Shown here piece by piece: positions 1-8,652 of a stretch of DNA of 57,072 bases. The stretch is from a virus, in the IMG/VR virus record IMGVR_UViG_3300044716_000998, positions 1 to 57,072 of that record; one strand, given 5' to 3'. The notes under the pieces are model-generated. The model saw only the letters and a list, made by a program, of their open reading frames with translations. It was not told the origin of the DNA and did not search any database. The translations under genes and the position numbers were made by a program. Position 1 is the stretch's first letter, and the number at the start of each line of letters is the position of its first letter.

Positions 1-2
1 AT

Positions 3-572
3 GGTACTGGTTATTTAATGATGCCATTATCATATGATATGTCTACTCTTCAAGCAATTGAAATGAGTAACCAAGTTCGCTTATCTAATTACTCATTCCA
101 GTTAATTAACAACAAATTACGAATATTCCCTATACCTTTCACTGAGGATGAAACACATGGTGGATATATTTGGTTTAATTATATCAAATCATCAGAACGT
201 TTAAATAATGGATTAGTTACTCCTGGAGGAGTTACAAACCCATCAAACGCTCCTTACGGTAACCCAGTATACACTCAAATTAACTCAGTTGGAAGACAAT
301 GGATATTTGAATATACTTTAGCTTTAGTAAAAGAAATTCTAGGATATGTACGTGGAAAATATAGCACTGTACCTATCCCAGATCAAAATATGACTCTTAA
401 CCAAGCTGACTTGTTAGCATCAGCTACTGCTGATAAAAATGCTTTGATAGAAAGATTAAGATTTTATTTTGATGATACTTCACAAAAAGCTTTACTTGAA
501 AGACGTTCACAAGAAAGTGAATTTAGAAAACAAGAAATTATGAATGTACCAATGGTAATTTATATAGGATAA
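3..572 (+). CDS. Neck protein, gp13-like (5' end outside window)
   Basis: The reading frame is open from base 3 with no stop before the first ATG at 18, so this is probably the C-terminal part of a larger protein whose start lies upstream. The visible 190 residues have a region rich in aromatics followed by a helical segment with the pattern VKEILGYVRGKYSTVPIP and a charged C-terminus. That pattern resembles the C-terminal part of T4-type neck proteins. Position supports this: the next genes look like gp14 and gp15, the same order as in T4. The gp13 assignment rests on order and a remembered pattern, so it is tentative. The stop overlaps the next start (TAATG). Confidence 0.5.
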   Translation, partial: GTGYLMMPLSYDMSTLQAIEMSNQVRLSNYSFQLINNKLRIFPIPFTEDETHGGYIWFNYIKSSERLNNGLVTPGGVTNPSNAPYGNPVYTQINSVGRQWIFEYTLALVKEILGYVRGKYSTVPIPDQNMTLNQADLLASATADKNALIERLRFYFDDTSQKALLERRSQESEFRKQEIMNVPMVIYIG

Positions 573-1081
573 TGGCAATATTTGGCTCGGCGAGAGATAT
601 ATCAATGTTTAGGCACGTTAACCGCGAGTTATTGTGGGATGTTATTACTCAACAATGTGCTTTATATAAATTTATTTTAGACAAAACTACTGTTAACATG
701 TATGGAGAAGCAGCAGGAGGTAAATTCTATGATGGTCCTGTATTGTTAAACGCTTTAATAACAGTAAAAGATAATACAACTCCAATAAATGAATTTGGAG
801 CCGATTTTGGATGGGGTATTGATGTAGCATTTTTAAGAGATGATTTAGTTCAAGCTAATGCTCACCCCGAAGTTGGGGATATAATTCTATACCAAGAAAG
901 TTATTTCGAAGTGGACAATACAAATGAAATCCAATACTTTGCTGGTAAGAACCCAGATTACCCATACAATCCTAATCCATTAAACCCAGGATTAAGTAAT
1001 TTTGGATATAATGTATCTATAGTATGTCAAACTCATTATGTACCTGCCGACAGACTTAACTTGATAAAAACTAGATTATAA
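572..1081 (+). CDS. Neck / head-completion protein, gp14-like
   Basis: This 169-residue protein would sit at the head-tail connection. It shares with T4 gp14 the general arrangement of an N-terminal helical part (RHVNRELLWDVITQQ), a YGE segment, and a later PEVGDIILYQESYFEVDN stretch like the EGDLIYF...LFEINWVEP segment of gp14. It is shorter than T4 gp14 (about 256 residues). It starts inside the stop of the upstream neck gene and its own stop overlaps the next start, so the three genes are probably translationally coupled. It could instead be another head-tail adaptor; gene order is the main argument. Confidence 0.5.
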   Translation: MAIFGSARDISMFRHVNRELLWDVITQQCALYKFILDKTTVNMYGEAAGGKFYDGPVLLNALITVKDNTTPINEFGADFGWGIDVAFLRDDLVQANAHPEVGDIILYQESYFEVDNTNEIQYFAGKNPDYPYNPNPLNPGLSNFGYNVSIVCQTHYVPADRLNLIKTRL

Positions 1082-1983
1082 TGACTGAAATAAGAAAACC
1101 CATACCTAAAACTCAAAGAGAAATAAGCATTTCTCAGCAGAGACCATACCAGCCACCTCCTGGAGCTGAGGGTTTTCAAGCTATTGGCAACCCAAATAAA
1201 GCTGAAGGTTTAAATAGAGGAGAACAAGTATCATTTAAAGACGATACTACAAAACCTTTTTCAGTCGGGTTAGAAGATATAGACTGGGCTGTAATGTATT
1301 ATTTTGAAAATGTTATAAGCCCAACTGTAGTACAAAATGGACAAAGACTTCCTGTACCTATAATATATGGTTCACCTGAACGTTGGAAATCATTTCAAAA
1401 AGATGGTTACTATAGAGATGCTCAAGGTAGAATAATGGCTCCACTTTTAATGTTTAAAAGAGAAAGTGTTGAAAAGAATAGAAGTGTAGCTAATAAATTA
1501 GATGCTAATATTCCATACAATTATGCTGTTACTCAAAAATCATATTCTACTCAAAACGCTTATGATAAGTTTAATGTTCAAAATAATATTAGACCTGAAA
1601 AAGTATATTACGTTACTGTAGTCCCTGATTATGTTACAATAACATATGAATGTGCTGTATTTACTTACTATATGGAACAACTAAATAAAATAGTAGAAGC
1701 TATAGAATACGCGTCCGATGCTTATTGGGGTGATCCATCTCGTTTTAAATTTAAGACTATGATTGATACTTTTAGTACTAACATAGAAATGACAGAAGGT
1801 ACAGAACGTATAGCTAAAAGTACATTTACTATAAAAATAAATGGATATATAGTTCCTGAGATTTTACAAAAAGACCTTAACTCAATTAAGAAATATTCTA
1901 ATAAAAATATATTAACGTTCACCGGCGAAGCAGTTTCATCAATAGAAAGTGTGAATTTTCTACCTCCAGGTGCACAAATTTAA
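1081..1983 (+). CDS. gp15: Tail terminator / sheath stabiliser, gp15-like
   Basis: In T4, gp15 caps the tail tube and sheath and joins the tail to the neck. This 300-residue protein keeps the landmarks of that family: a VPIIYGSPERW segment near residue 95 (T4 has VPITYASKEHF), a central YECAVFTYYMEQLNKIVEAI helix near residue 205, and a FTIKINGYIVPE strand near residue 255 (T4: LTFEVNGWMYPP). The first 60 residues are proline-, glutamine- and glycine-rich and look disordered. The gene directly follows the neck genes and precedes, after one fibre gene, the sheath and tube genes. Confidence 0.72.
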   Translation: MTEIRKPIPKTQREISISQQRPYQPPPGAEGFQAIGNPNKAEGLNRGEQVSFKDDTTKPFSVGLEDIDWAVMYYFENVISPTVVQNGQRLPVPIIYGSPERWKSFQKDGYYRDAQGRIMAPLLMFKRESVEKNRSVANKLDANIPYNYAVTQKSYSTQNAYDKFNVQNNIRPEKVYYVTVVPDYVTITYECAVFTYYMEQLNKIVEAIEYASDAYWGDPSRFKFKTMIDTFSTNIEMTEGTERIAKSTFTIKINGYIVPEILQKDLNSIKKYSNKNILTFTGEAVSSIESVNFLPPGAQI

Positions 1984-1992
1984 ATATTTATA
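1983..1992 (+). promoter_or_regulatory. Proposed late promoter box (AATATTTATA)
   Basis: The box ends 13 bases before the ATG at 2006. No TTG-type -33 element lies 20 bases upstream. The same box recurs at near-identical spacing before other structural genes, which suggests a phage-specific late promoter recognised without a -33 contact. Confidence 0.5.
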
Positions 1993-2005
1993 CTAAACAT
2001 ATAAC

Positions 2006-4591
2006 ATGGCTATATTAACACTAAGACAAGGCTCAATAGCAGGAACTTTACCTAATGACGTATACTTAAAAGGAGCAAAAATATCCATTAGTGAAATGGA
2101 TAACAATTTAATCTTTTTAGCGAATACTCTTTTAGGACCCGAAAACTCAATATCAGGCTCATTAGTCCTATCAGGTTCATTAGTGGATTTTACACAAGTA
2201 ACTTCAGTAATAGGATTAAACATGACTGGATCTGTCGGTACTTTTACAGGTTCATTTACAGGTTCATTTAGTGGTGATGGAAGCGCATTAACAGGAGTGA
2301 CTGGAGAATGGGACGGAACACATGATGGTAACGCTCAAATCACTGGAAGTTTATCTCAAGGATTAAATAATACTACAACTGGCACTTATTCACACGCTGA
2401 AGGATTTCAAACCACTACTGTTGGAGATTATTCACATACTGAAGGATACGGAACAATAGTAGATGGTACTGGGGCTCATGCTGAAGGTAATTCAACAACT
2501 GCTATAGGTAGCTACTCACATGCTGAAGGTTATTTCACTACTACTACTAATACTTTCTCACATGCTGAAGGTAAAGAAACTACATCAGCGGGATATGCGT
2601 CTCACGCTGAAGGATCAGGATCAATATCTTTAGGATGGTATTCACATGCTGAAGGTTTTAGAACAACAACACCCGGTATGCATTCTCATGCTGAAGGGAG
2701 AACAACAACGTCGGTTGGTGAGTACTCACATACTGAAGGGCTACAAACTGTAGCTATAGGCACTGGCTCACACGCTGAAGGACATATAAACTTAGCACAG
2801 GGTAATTATTCACATGCTGAAGGTAATGTTAGTACTGCTGAAGGTCAATACTCACACGCTGAAGGAAATGATACTGTAGCCGCTGGTCAATTCTCACATG
2901 CTGAAGGATCACAAACTAAAGCAGCATCAAATGGATCACATGCTGAAGGTCTATTCTCAACAACAATAGGTGTTAGTTCACATGCTGAAGGTTATCTTAC
3001 TACATCAAAAGGATTTATCTCTCATGCTGAAGGATATTCAACAACATCATCTGGTTCTTATTCTCATACTGAAGGAAGTGGCTCTATAGCAGTAGGAGAT
3101 GCATCACACGCTGAAGGATTTCAAACAACTGCTAAAGGAAATGGATCTCATGCTGAAGGTGTTTCATTCATTGTAGGAACTGGCATTATTACCCCCGCCT
3201 CAGTCAATTATTTTGAATATGACGAATACTCAGGAGGCGTAGTTTCATTAACAACAACAACATTAGTAGTAGATGGTGACTACTCAGGCAATACAGTTCC
3301 ATATACTATAGAGTATCTTTACTTAGAAAATCCATCTTATGCTTATCAAATAAATGCTTATTATTATACAACTTTCCCAATAATAACAAATATTTCATAT
3401 AGTGCAGGAACTGATGAAAGTACATTTACATTCTCCCCAGCACTCCAACCATTTTATAATGATGTTACTGGTTCACAAAATATAGCATCTGGATCATATT
3501 CGCACGCTGAAGGACAAGGCACTACTTCAGTGGGATTAGCTTCACATACTGAAGGATGGAATACTACAACAGTAGGTAATTATTCTCATGCTGAAGGATT
3601 CCAAACTACTGCTATGGGTAATTATTCACATGCTGAAGGAGGTTATACCCAACCTTTAGGTTATGGATCACATGCTGAAGGAATAGGTTCTATAGCTGAA
3701 GGCGAGTACTCACACGCTGAAGGTGATAATACGACTGCTAAAGGAATTAGATCACACGCGGAAGGCTCTTCAACAATAGCTTCAGGCTCTTATTCACATG
3801 CTGAAGGAGCCGGCACTATCTCAATTGGACAAGAATCTCATTCAGAAGGAGCTTCAACAACTTCTATTGGAAATTGGTCTCACGCTGAAGGAAGTGCTAA
3901 TAAAGCAATAGGAGATTGGTCTCATGCTGAAGGATATTTTACTACAGCAATAGGCGATTGGTCACATGCTGAAGGATCTAATACAAAAGCGTCAGGTTCT
4001 AACTCACACACTGAAGGATCAGGTACTTTAGCTATAGGCTCTTACTCACACACTGAAGGATCAAATACTTTAGCAATAGGATTAGCATCACATGCTGAAG
4101 GTGTTGAAGTTACAGCATCTGGTGATTATTCTCACGCTGAAGGTTTTAGAACAAAAGCAATTGGATATTCCTCACACGCAGAAGGTTATCAAACTATAGC
4201 ATCTGGTACTTATTCACACGCTGAGGGAGCTCAATCAACAACAATAGGTCTTTATTCACACGCTGAAGGTCAAAGTACCACATCAATAGGATACAGCTCA
4301 CACACTGAAGGTCGAGGTACTGTAGCATCAGGATCATACCAAACTGTAGTAGGCCAATATAATGTATATAATGATACTACTAGCCCATTTATTGTAGGAT
4401 TCGGAACATCAGATTCAATTAGAAAAAATGCTTTTAAAGTGACATTAAGTTCTTCTATTGTAGTAGCAACTCAAAGTGCTGCTCCAGCATGGGCGGGCAC
4501 AGAAGGAGAAATGATACCTGTAAATAATGGTGGATCATATTTCATATACACTTATATTGGAGGAGCTTGGAGATCTGCATCTCTAGCTTAA
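2006..4591 (+). CDS. SHAEG-repeat fibre/adhesin protein 1
   Basis: This 861-residue protein is built almost entirely from about 39 copies of a 14-residue motif centred on SH(A/T/S)EG followed by TTAxG-type residues. This is the pattern of YadA-like trimeric autotransporter head domains (left-handed parallel beta-roll). A fibre or surface adhesin that binds the host is the natural inference. The N-terminus (residues 1-35) has a short module shared with the other two SHAEG proteins in the window and probably attaches to the virion. An unrelated island at about residues 393-492 interrupts the array. The C-terminal block APAWAGTEGE...GGAWRSASLA is also shared with the third paralogue. No intramolecular chaperone domain is visible. 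Confidence 0.8.
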   Translation: MAILTLRQGSIAGTLPNDVYLKGAKISISEMDNNLIFLANTLLGPENSISGSLVLSGSLVDFTQVTSVIGLNMTGSVGTFTGSFTGSFSGDGSALTGVTGEWDGTHDGNAQITGSLSQGLNNTTTGTYSHAEGFQTTTVGDYSHTEGYGTIVDGTGAHAEGNSTTAIGSYSHAEGYFTTTTNTFSHAEGKETTSAGYASHAEGSGSISLGWYSHAEGFRTTTPGMHSHAEGRTTTSVGEYSHTEGLQTVAIGTGSHAEGHINLAQGNYSHAEGNVSTAEGQYSHAEGNDTVAAGQFSHAEGSQTKAASNGSHAEGLFSTTIGVSSHAEGYLTTSKGFISHAEGYSTTSSGSYSHTEGSGSIAVGDASHAEGFQTTAKGNGSHAEGVSFIVGTGIITPASVNYFEYDEYSGGVVSLTTTTLVVDGDYSGNTVPYTIEYLYLENPSYAYQINAYYYTTFPIITNISYSAGTDESTFTFSPALQPFYNDVTGSQNIASGSYSHAEGQGTTSVGLASHTEGWNTTTVGNYSHAEGFQTTAMGNYSHAEGGYTQPLGYGSHAEGIGSIAEGEYSHAEGDNTTAKGIRSHAEGSSTIASGSYSHAEGAGTISIGQESHSEGASTTSIGNWSHAEGSANKAIGDWSHAEGYFTTAIGDWSHAEGSNTKASGSNSHTEGSGTLAIGSYSHTEGSNTLAIGLASHAEGVEVTASGDYSHAEGFRTKAIGYSSHAEGYQTIASGTYSHAEGAQSTTIGLYSHAEGQSTTSIGYSSHTEGRGTVASGSYQTVVGQYNVYNDTTSPFIVGFGTSDSIRKNAFKVTLSSSIVVATQSAAPAWAGTEGEMIPVNNGGSYFIYTYIGGAWRSASLA
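2388..4320 (+). repeat. 42-bp coding repeat array (SHAEG), interrupted
   Basis: About 39 imperfect 42-base units encode the 14-residue SHAEG motif. The array runs from about 2388 to 3165 and resumes near 3495 after a non-repetitive island. The core codons are often near-identical (tcacatgctgaagga), which makes homologous recombination between units or with the other arrays likely. Confidence 0.85.
3872..3934 (+). repeat. 63-bp exact repeat shared with 35444-35506
   Basis: By direct comparison this segment of fibre gene 1 is identical base-for-base to 35444-35506 in fibre gene 2. It covers one and a half repeat units (NWSHAEGSANKAIGDWSHAEG). The identity includes third codon positions, which points to recent recombination or gene conversion. 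Confidence 0.85.
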
Positions 4592-4600
4592 TATTTATAA
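4590..4600 (+). promoter_or_regulatory. Proposed late promoter box (AATATTTATAA)
   Basis: The box begins in the stop codon of the fibre gene and ends 12 bases before the ATG at 4613. It has the same sequence and spacing as the boxes before 11156 and 38167 and lacks a -33 TTG. Confidence 0.5.
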
Positions 4601-4612
4601 TAAAATAAATTT

Positions 4613-4864
4613 ATGACAACTAAAGTTTTAACCCCAGAAGAAATTGAATTATTAAAATCAATCCAAACCAAACAAAATGATCTAATTCAAAATTTAGGCA
4701 TTGTAGAATATAAAATGCAAATGTTAGAATTAGATAAACAAGTTCTTAAAGCCGAAATCCAAAAACAAATAGAATCAGAATCTAGTTTAGGAAAACAACT
4801 TCAAGAAAAATATGGTGATGGGACTATTGATTTAGAAAAAGGAGAATTTATTAGTTCTAATTAA
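4613..4864 (+). CDS. Small coiled-coil protein, unknown function
   Basis: The gene product is 83 residues long. Residues 8-70 are almost all helix-forming and heptad-like (leucine, glutamine, lysine and glutamate-rich), so an elongated coiled coil is likely. It has no signal peptide or membrane segment. It lies between a giant fibre gene and the tail sheath gene and has its own late-type promoter box, so a virion assembly or fibre accessory role is plausible. I do not recognise the family. Confidence 0.6.
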   Translation: MTTKVLTPEEIELLKSIQTKQNDLIQNLGIVEYKMQMLELDKQVLKAEIQKQIESESSLGKQLQEKYGDGTIDLEKGEFISSN

Positions 4865-4881
4865 CTTTTACACCCTCCTTT

Positions 4882-4892
4882 GATATTTATAA
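4882..4892 (+). promoter_or_regulatory. Proposed late promoter box (GATATTTATAA)
   Basis: The box lies 22 bases before the ATG of the tail sheath gene at 4915. It differs from the other late-type boxes only in its first base. No TTG is seen at the -33 position. Confidence 0.5.
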
Positions 4893-4914
4893 CAAAATTA
4901 AATAACAACATCAC

Positions 4915-6990
4915 ATGGCAGAAACCTTAATATCCCCAGGAGTATTAGCGAGAGAAAATGATTCTTCATTTGTTTCTCGCCAACCTATTGCTGCTGGAGC
5001 CGCAATTATTGGCCCTACAGTTAAAGGACCTGTAAATATACCTACATTAGTTAGTTCATATAGCGATTTCAAAAATAAATTTGGAACTGTATTGATTAGC
5101 GGTAGTGATACTTATACTTACTTTACATCTATAGCAGCCTACAATTATTTTAACAACGGAGGAGTTTCATTACTAGTAGCTCGAGCAGTAAATGGTAATT
5201 ATTCCCCAGCAACTAGTTCTGGTATCATTAACTCTGAACCATCACTCCCAGGAGCATATTCTAGAGGCAATGTGAATATAGTTAATGACTTAGCAATTGG
5301 ATCTGGAGAAGTTAGAGTGACAGGAAGTTTCGGCTTATACAGATATATTTCTACTGCTACAGTAGGTACACCAGCTGATGATGTTGATGGACAATTATAC
5401 TATTTTGCTAGTGGATCTAACCTTGCAGCGACTGCAACCAATTTAGCTACTGTATTAAACACAACTTTAGGTAGCTATTTTACAGTAACTTCAGGATCAG
5501 GTGGATTGATTTTCTCTTCATCAGTATCATCTTCAGCATATAATGGAACAGCTATCCTCTCAGGATCTGGAACTACTTTCTCAAATATATTAACTATCAG
5601 CGGAGGTGTAACAGGAATTGGATCAGTACCATTTGTGTTAGAAACACTTTCTGAAGGCGAAATTATGAATAGTGATGGCCCAATTGATGCTTATGGAGCA
5701 TTAGCTAGTGGGTCTGCTGATAACATTAGATGGGAAATATTAAACTCAGATGCAGATTCAGGAACATTTGACTTATTAATAAGAAGAGGTGATGATACAA
5801 CTAATGACCAAATTGTATTAGAAACTTGGACTGGATTATCATTAGACCCAACTCAAGGAAACTTTATAGCTAAAGTATTAGGTGATCAAGTTGAAGTATA
5901 TAACCCAACAACTAATCAAATTGAATTAACTGGATTCTACGCTAATGCATCTCAATATGTAAGAGTAAGTACTGTTAATTATTTAACACCAAATTATTTT
6001 GATAATGCAGGTTCACCAAAACCACAATATGCTGATTACCTTCCATTAGATTCTGAAGGAGCATTTGGTGGAGCTTTAGGTGATGTGATGGGTGGAGCTA
6101 ATTTCTACAATGATATCAACTCAACTAACACACAAGGATTAGTAGGAACAGATTATGATAATATGATTAATTTATTATCAAACCAAGATGACTATATATT
6201 CAATGTGTTAATGACTCCTGGTTTGATTAACTCATTACATTCTTCACAAGTAACAAGCATTATTACAAATACTCAACAAAGAGGAGATAATATCTATGTA
6301 GTAGATATGGTTCCTTATGGATCAAATGTAAACGCAGTTGTAGCTCAAGCTACAAGTAGAAATACTTCATATGCCGCAACATACTGGCCTTGGACTTTAG
6401 TATTCGATCCAGACACTGGAGACATGGTTTGGGTACCAGCTTCAACAGTAATTGGTGGAGTATATGCTTACACCGATAACGTATCAGAACCTTGGTTTGC
6501 ACCAGCAGGTATTAATCGTGGTGGATTACAAGTAGTAAGAGCTGAGCAAAAATTACCACAATCATATCGTGATACTTTATATAATGGAAAAGTGAACCCA
6601 ATCGCTACATTCCCATCAACCGGAGTAGTAGTATATGGTCAAAAGACATTACAAACAAGAGCATCAGCATTAGATCGTGTAAATGTTCGCCGCTTGTTAA
6701 TTGCTCTTAAAGCTTATATTTCTCAAGTAGCTCAAAACTTAGTGTTTGAACAAAACACAGCAGCAACAAGAAATAGCTTCTTAGCAGTAGTTAACCCATA
6801 CTTAGAAAGTGTTCAACAAAGACAAGGATTGTATGCGTTTAAAGTAGTAATGGATGATACAAATAATACAGCAGATGTAGTAGATAGAAACCAATTAGTA
6901 GGTCAAATTTACTTACAACCAACTAAAACTGCTGAATTTATTTACTTAGATTTCAACATTACTCCAACAGGAGCTACTTTCCCAGCGTAA
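4915..6990 (+). CDS. gp18: Contractile tail sheath protein (gp18-like)
   Basis: The tail sheath polymerises around the tail tube and contracts to drive it through the cell envelope. The 691-residue length matches T4 gp18 (659). The N-terminus (LISPGVLARENDSS) matches the conserved sheath N-terminal arm, followed by AAIIGPTVKGPVNIPTLVSS and a YNYFNNGG segment equivalent to the T4 NFLQYGN region. The conserved C-terminal domain includes NVRRLLIALKAYISQVAQNL and a NPYLESVQQRQGLYAFKV segment before a QIYLQPTKTAEFIYLDF end. A variable insertion domain fills about residues 100-330. The tail tube gene follows. Confidence 0.95.
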   Translation: MAETLISPGVLARENDSSFVSRQPIAAGAAIIGPTVKGPVNIPTLVSSYSDFKNKFGTVLISGSDTYTYFTSIAAYNYFNNGGVSLLVARAVNGNYSPATSSGIINSEPSLPGAYSRGNVNIVNDLAIGSGEVRVTGSFGLYRYISTATVGTPADDVDGQLYYFASGSNLAATATNLATVLNTTLGSYFTVTSGSGGLIFSSSVSSSAYNGTAILSGSGTTFSNILTISGGVTGIGSVPFVLETLSEGEIMNSDGPIDAYGALASGSADNIRWEILNSDADSGTFDLLIRRGDDTTNDQIVLETWTGLSLDPTQGNFIAKVLGDQVEVYNPTTNQIELTGFYANASQYVRVSTVNYLTPNYFDNAGSPKPQYADYLPLDSEGAFGGALGDVMGGANFYNDINSTNTQGLVGTDYDNMINLLSNQDDYIFNVLMTPGLINSLHSSQVTSIITNTQQRGDNIYVVDMVPYGSNVNAVVAQATSRNTSYAATYWPWTLVFDPDTGDMVWVPASTVIGGVYAYTDNVSEPWFAPAGINRGGLQVVRAEQKLPQSYRDTLYNGKVNPIATFPSTGVVVYGQKTLQTRASALDRVNVRRLLIALKAYISQVAQNLVFEQNTAATRNSFLAVVNPYLESVQQRQGLYAFKVVMDDTNNTADVVDRNQLVGQIYLQPTKTAEFIYLDFNITPTGATFPA

Positions 6991-7036
6991 GAGTTGAAAA
7001 AATAAATACGTATAATAAACAAAATACAATAGAAAC

Positions 7037-7525
7037 ATGGCAATTTTAGATGCAAACGAAATATTTTTTACAGCGTTTGAACCCAAACAGCAGAACAGAT
7101 TCATCCTTTATGTAGACGGTTTTCCAAGTTATATAATCAAAGGAGTATCAGGAGTTGAATATACCGCTGATGAAGTAGTTTTAAACCATATAAACATTTA
7201 TCGTAAAGTAAAAGGTAAATCAAAATGGAGCGATATCACATTAACATTATTTGACCCAGTAACACCATCAGGTGCTCAGGCAGTAATGGAATGGGTACGT
7301 TTACACCACGAATCAGTAACAGGTAGAGATGGGTATTCAGATTTTTATAAAAAAGATTTAACCATTGATATCCTAGGTCCTGTAGGTGATGTAGTGAGTG
7401 AGTGGATTATCAAAGGAGCATTTATCAAATCTGCTAACTTTGGAGATTATAACTATGATAATGAATCTGTAGCTCAAAACATTTCAATGGTCGTAGGTAT
7501 GGATTACTGCGTATTGAACTACTAA
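7037..7525 (+). CDS. gp19: Tail tube protein (gp19-like)
   Basis: This protein forms the rigid inner tube through which DNA passes. Its length, 162 residues, is almost the same as T4 gp19 (163). Landmarks are NRFILYVDGFPSYIIKGVSG at the N-terminus, the LNHINIYRKVKGKSKWSDIT strand pair, and the GAFIKSANFGDYNYDNESV segment near the end, which is the typical gp19 tube fold. It follows the sheath gene and is closed by a strong terminator. A degenerate AATACGTATAA box at about 7005-7015 could be its own late-type promoter. Confidence 0.93.
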   Translation: MAILDANEIFFTAFEPKQQNRFILYVDGFPSYIIKGVSGVEYTADEVVLNHINIYRKVKGKSKWSDITLTLFDPVTPSGAQAVMEWVRLHHESVTGRDGYSDFYKKDLTIDILGPVGDVVSEWIIKGAFIKSANFGDYNYDNESVAQNISMVVGMDYCVLNY

Positions 7526-7549
7526 TACAAATACTTATTTTTAAAAGAG

Positions 7550-7576
7550 GCTCAACTTTTGTTGAGCTTTTTTTTT
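7550..7576 (+). terminator. Rho-independent terminator after tail tube gene
   Basis: A perfect 7-bp stem GCTCAAC / GTTGAGC with a TTTT loop is followed by nine T residues. It closes the tail tube transcription unit. The loop and first stem base (7558-7561, TTTG) also serve as the -33 box of the next promoter. Confidence 0.88.
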
Positions 7577-7589
7577 CTTTATATATTTA
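7558..7589 (+). promoter_or_regulatory. Host-type promoter overlapping terminator
   Basis: TTTG at 7558-7561 is separated by 20 bases from TATATTTA at 7582-7589, matching the Bacteroidota TTTG/TAnnTTTG promoter. The box continues as TATATTTATA, so it also fits the late-type motif. It would drive the gp26-like gene at 7624. Confidence 0.55.
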
Positions 7590-7623
7590 TATATGATAAT
7601 AATGTTATAATTAAATAAAGATC

Positions 7624-8358
7624 ATGGAAAATAAAATTAACGTCCCAACAGAAACTGTTGAATTGCCTTCTAAAGGTTTAGTGTATTCTAAAGATAATCC
7701 ACTTTCAAGCGGTACAATAGAAATGAAGTATATGACTGCTAAAGAAGAAGATATTCTAACTAACCAATCATATATTCAAAAAGGAATTGTTTTAGATAAA
7801 TTAATGACTTCACTTATTGTATCTAAGATAAATTATGATGATTTGATAGTAGGCGATAAAAACGCTGTTATGGTCGCTTCTCGTGTTTTAGGATACGGTA
7901 AAGACTATAAATTTAAATATAACAACGAACATCATGAAGTAGATTTGTCTACATTGGAGAATAAAATTATCGATGAGACACTATTTACACCTGGAGTTAA
8001 TGAATTTTCTTTTATATTACCTGCTTCTCAAACACCAATCACATTCAGATTGTTAACAGGACATGAGGAAAAGAAAATTGAAGCGGAAATCAACGGTATG
8101 AAGAAAGTTAACTCAAATATCTCAGCTGAGTTATCTACTCGTATGAAATATATTATTACATCTGTTAATGGAGATAGAGACACTAAAACTATACGAGAAT
8201 ATGTCGATACAGCTTTATTAGCTCGAGATTCTCGAGCGTTAAGAGATCATATTAAAGCAATTCAACCAGATGTAGATCTAACTTTTTTTCCCCTCGGAAG
8301 TAACGAGTCAATTTCAATTCCAATTGGACTTAGCTTTTTTTGGCCTGACTACGAATAA
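7624..8358 (+). CDS. gp26: gp26-like baseplate hub / tape-measure chaperone
   Basis: This 244-residue protein fits the T4 baseplate protein family (Pfam T4_baseplate, gp26). It begins with the typical VELPSKGLVY motif near residue 12 and continues with GTIEMKYMTAKEEDILTN. It ends with the family's IPIGLSFFWPD motif. In T4 this protein is needed for assembly of the central hub around the tape measure. The next ORF overlaps its 3' end in the +1 frame and the tape measure gene follows, the same layout as tail assembly chaperone pairs in many tailed phages. Two T7 runs, at 8283-8289 and 8335-8341, lie in the overlap region. Confidence 0.75.
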   Translation: MENKINVPTETVELPSKGLVYSKDNPLSSGTIEMKYMTAKEEDILTNQSYIQKGIVLDKLMTSLIVSKINYDDLIVGDKNAVMVASRVLGYGKDYKFKYNNEHHEVDLSTLENKIIDETLFTPGVNEFSFILPASQTPITFRLLTGHEEKKIEAEINGMKKVNSNISAELSTRMKYIITSVNGDRDTKTIREYVDTALLARDSRALRDHIKAIQPDVDLTFFPLGSNESISIPIGLSFFWPDYE

Positions 8359-8638
8359 TATATCTGAAGCTCGATTTAACGTTTTTAAACAAATACATGA
8401 AATAGTATTTCATGGTAATGGCGGGTACTCATGGGAAACAGTCTATAACATGCCTGTTTGGTTAAGGAACTTTACATTTAGTGAAATCCAGAAATTCCAT
8501 GATAATGAGCGAGAAAGAGTATCTAAAGTAAATAAACCTAATACTACTACAGTGATGGACTCCCAGGGTAATGTTTTAGTTGATAAGAATAGTATACCTA
8601 AACCAATTGCTCCTCAAAAGGCTCCAAGTTATAAATAA
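8324..8638 (+). CDS. Tail assembly chaperone partner (gp51-like?), possible +1 frameshift product
   Basis: The reading frame is offset by +1 from the gp26-like gene and has no ATG near its start; the nearest initiator would be TTG at 8324, with no ribosome-binding site. The frame is also open further upstream, so it may be expressed by +1 ribosomal slippage at T7 (8335-8341) or the earlier T7 (8283-8289) to give a gp26-fusion. The sequence is helical and charged, with YSWETVYNMPVWLRNFTFSEIQKFH. Overlap with gp26 and position before the tape measure suggest the second half of a tail assembly chaperone pair, comparable to lambda G/GT or T4 gp51. The product identity is inferred. Confidence 0.6.
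   Translation: MDLAFFGLTTNNISEARFNVFKQIHEIVFHGNGGYSWETVYNMPVWLRNFTFSEIQKFHDNERERVSKVNKPNTTTVMDSQGNVLVDKNSIPKPIAPQKAPSYK
8335..8341 (+). other. Candidate +1 frameshift slippery site (T7)
   Basis: In the gp26 frame this reads AGC TTT TTT TGG. A phenylalanine tRNA on the second TTT could slip one base forward and re-pair fully with TTT, with a tryptophan codon waiting in the A site. The next codon would be GGC in the frame of the downstream ORF. The site is near the gp26 C-terminus, as in other tail chaperone frameshifts. Confidence 0.4.
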
Positions 8639-8652
8639 AAATTTAAAAGTTA

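Noticed and set aside
1-18. A short frame MVLVI ending at TAA 16-18, as the tail of an upstream gene
   Set aside because: The other frame (from base 3) is open through the window start and runs into the neck gene, so the true upstream coding sequence is most likely in that frame.
1983-1992. T4 late promoter TATAAATA read on the opposite strand
   Set aside because: TATTTATA is the reverse complement of the T4 late box, but there are no minus-strand genes to transcribe and the box has a fixed distance to + strand starts, so it was read as a + strand element.
2388-4320. Periodic 42-bp repeats as a possible CRISPR array
   Set aside because: There are no spacers of constant length with an identical repeat; the period is a codon multiple and encodes the SHAEG protein motif in one open frame.
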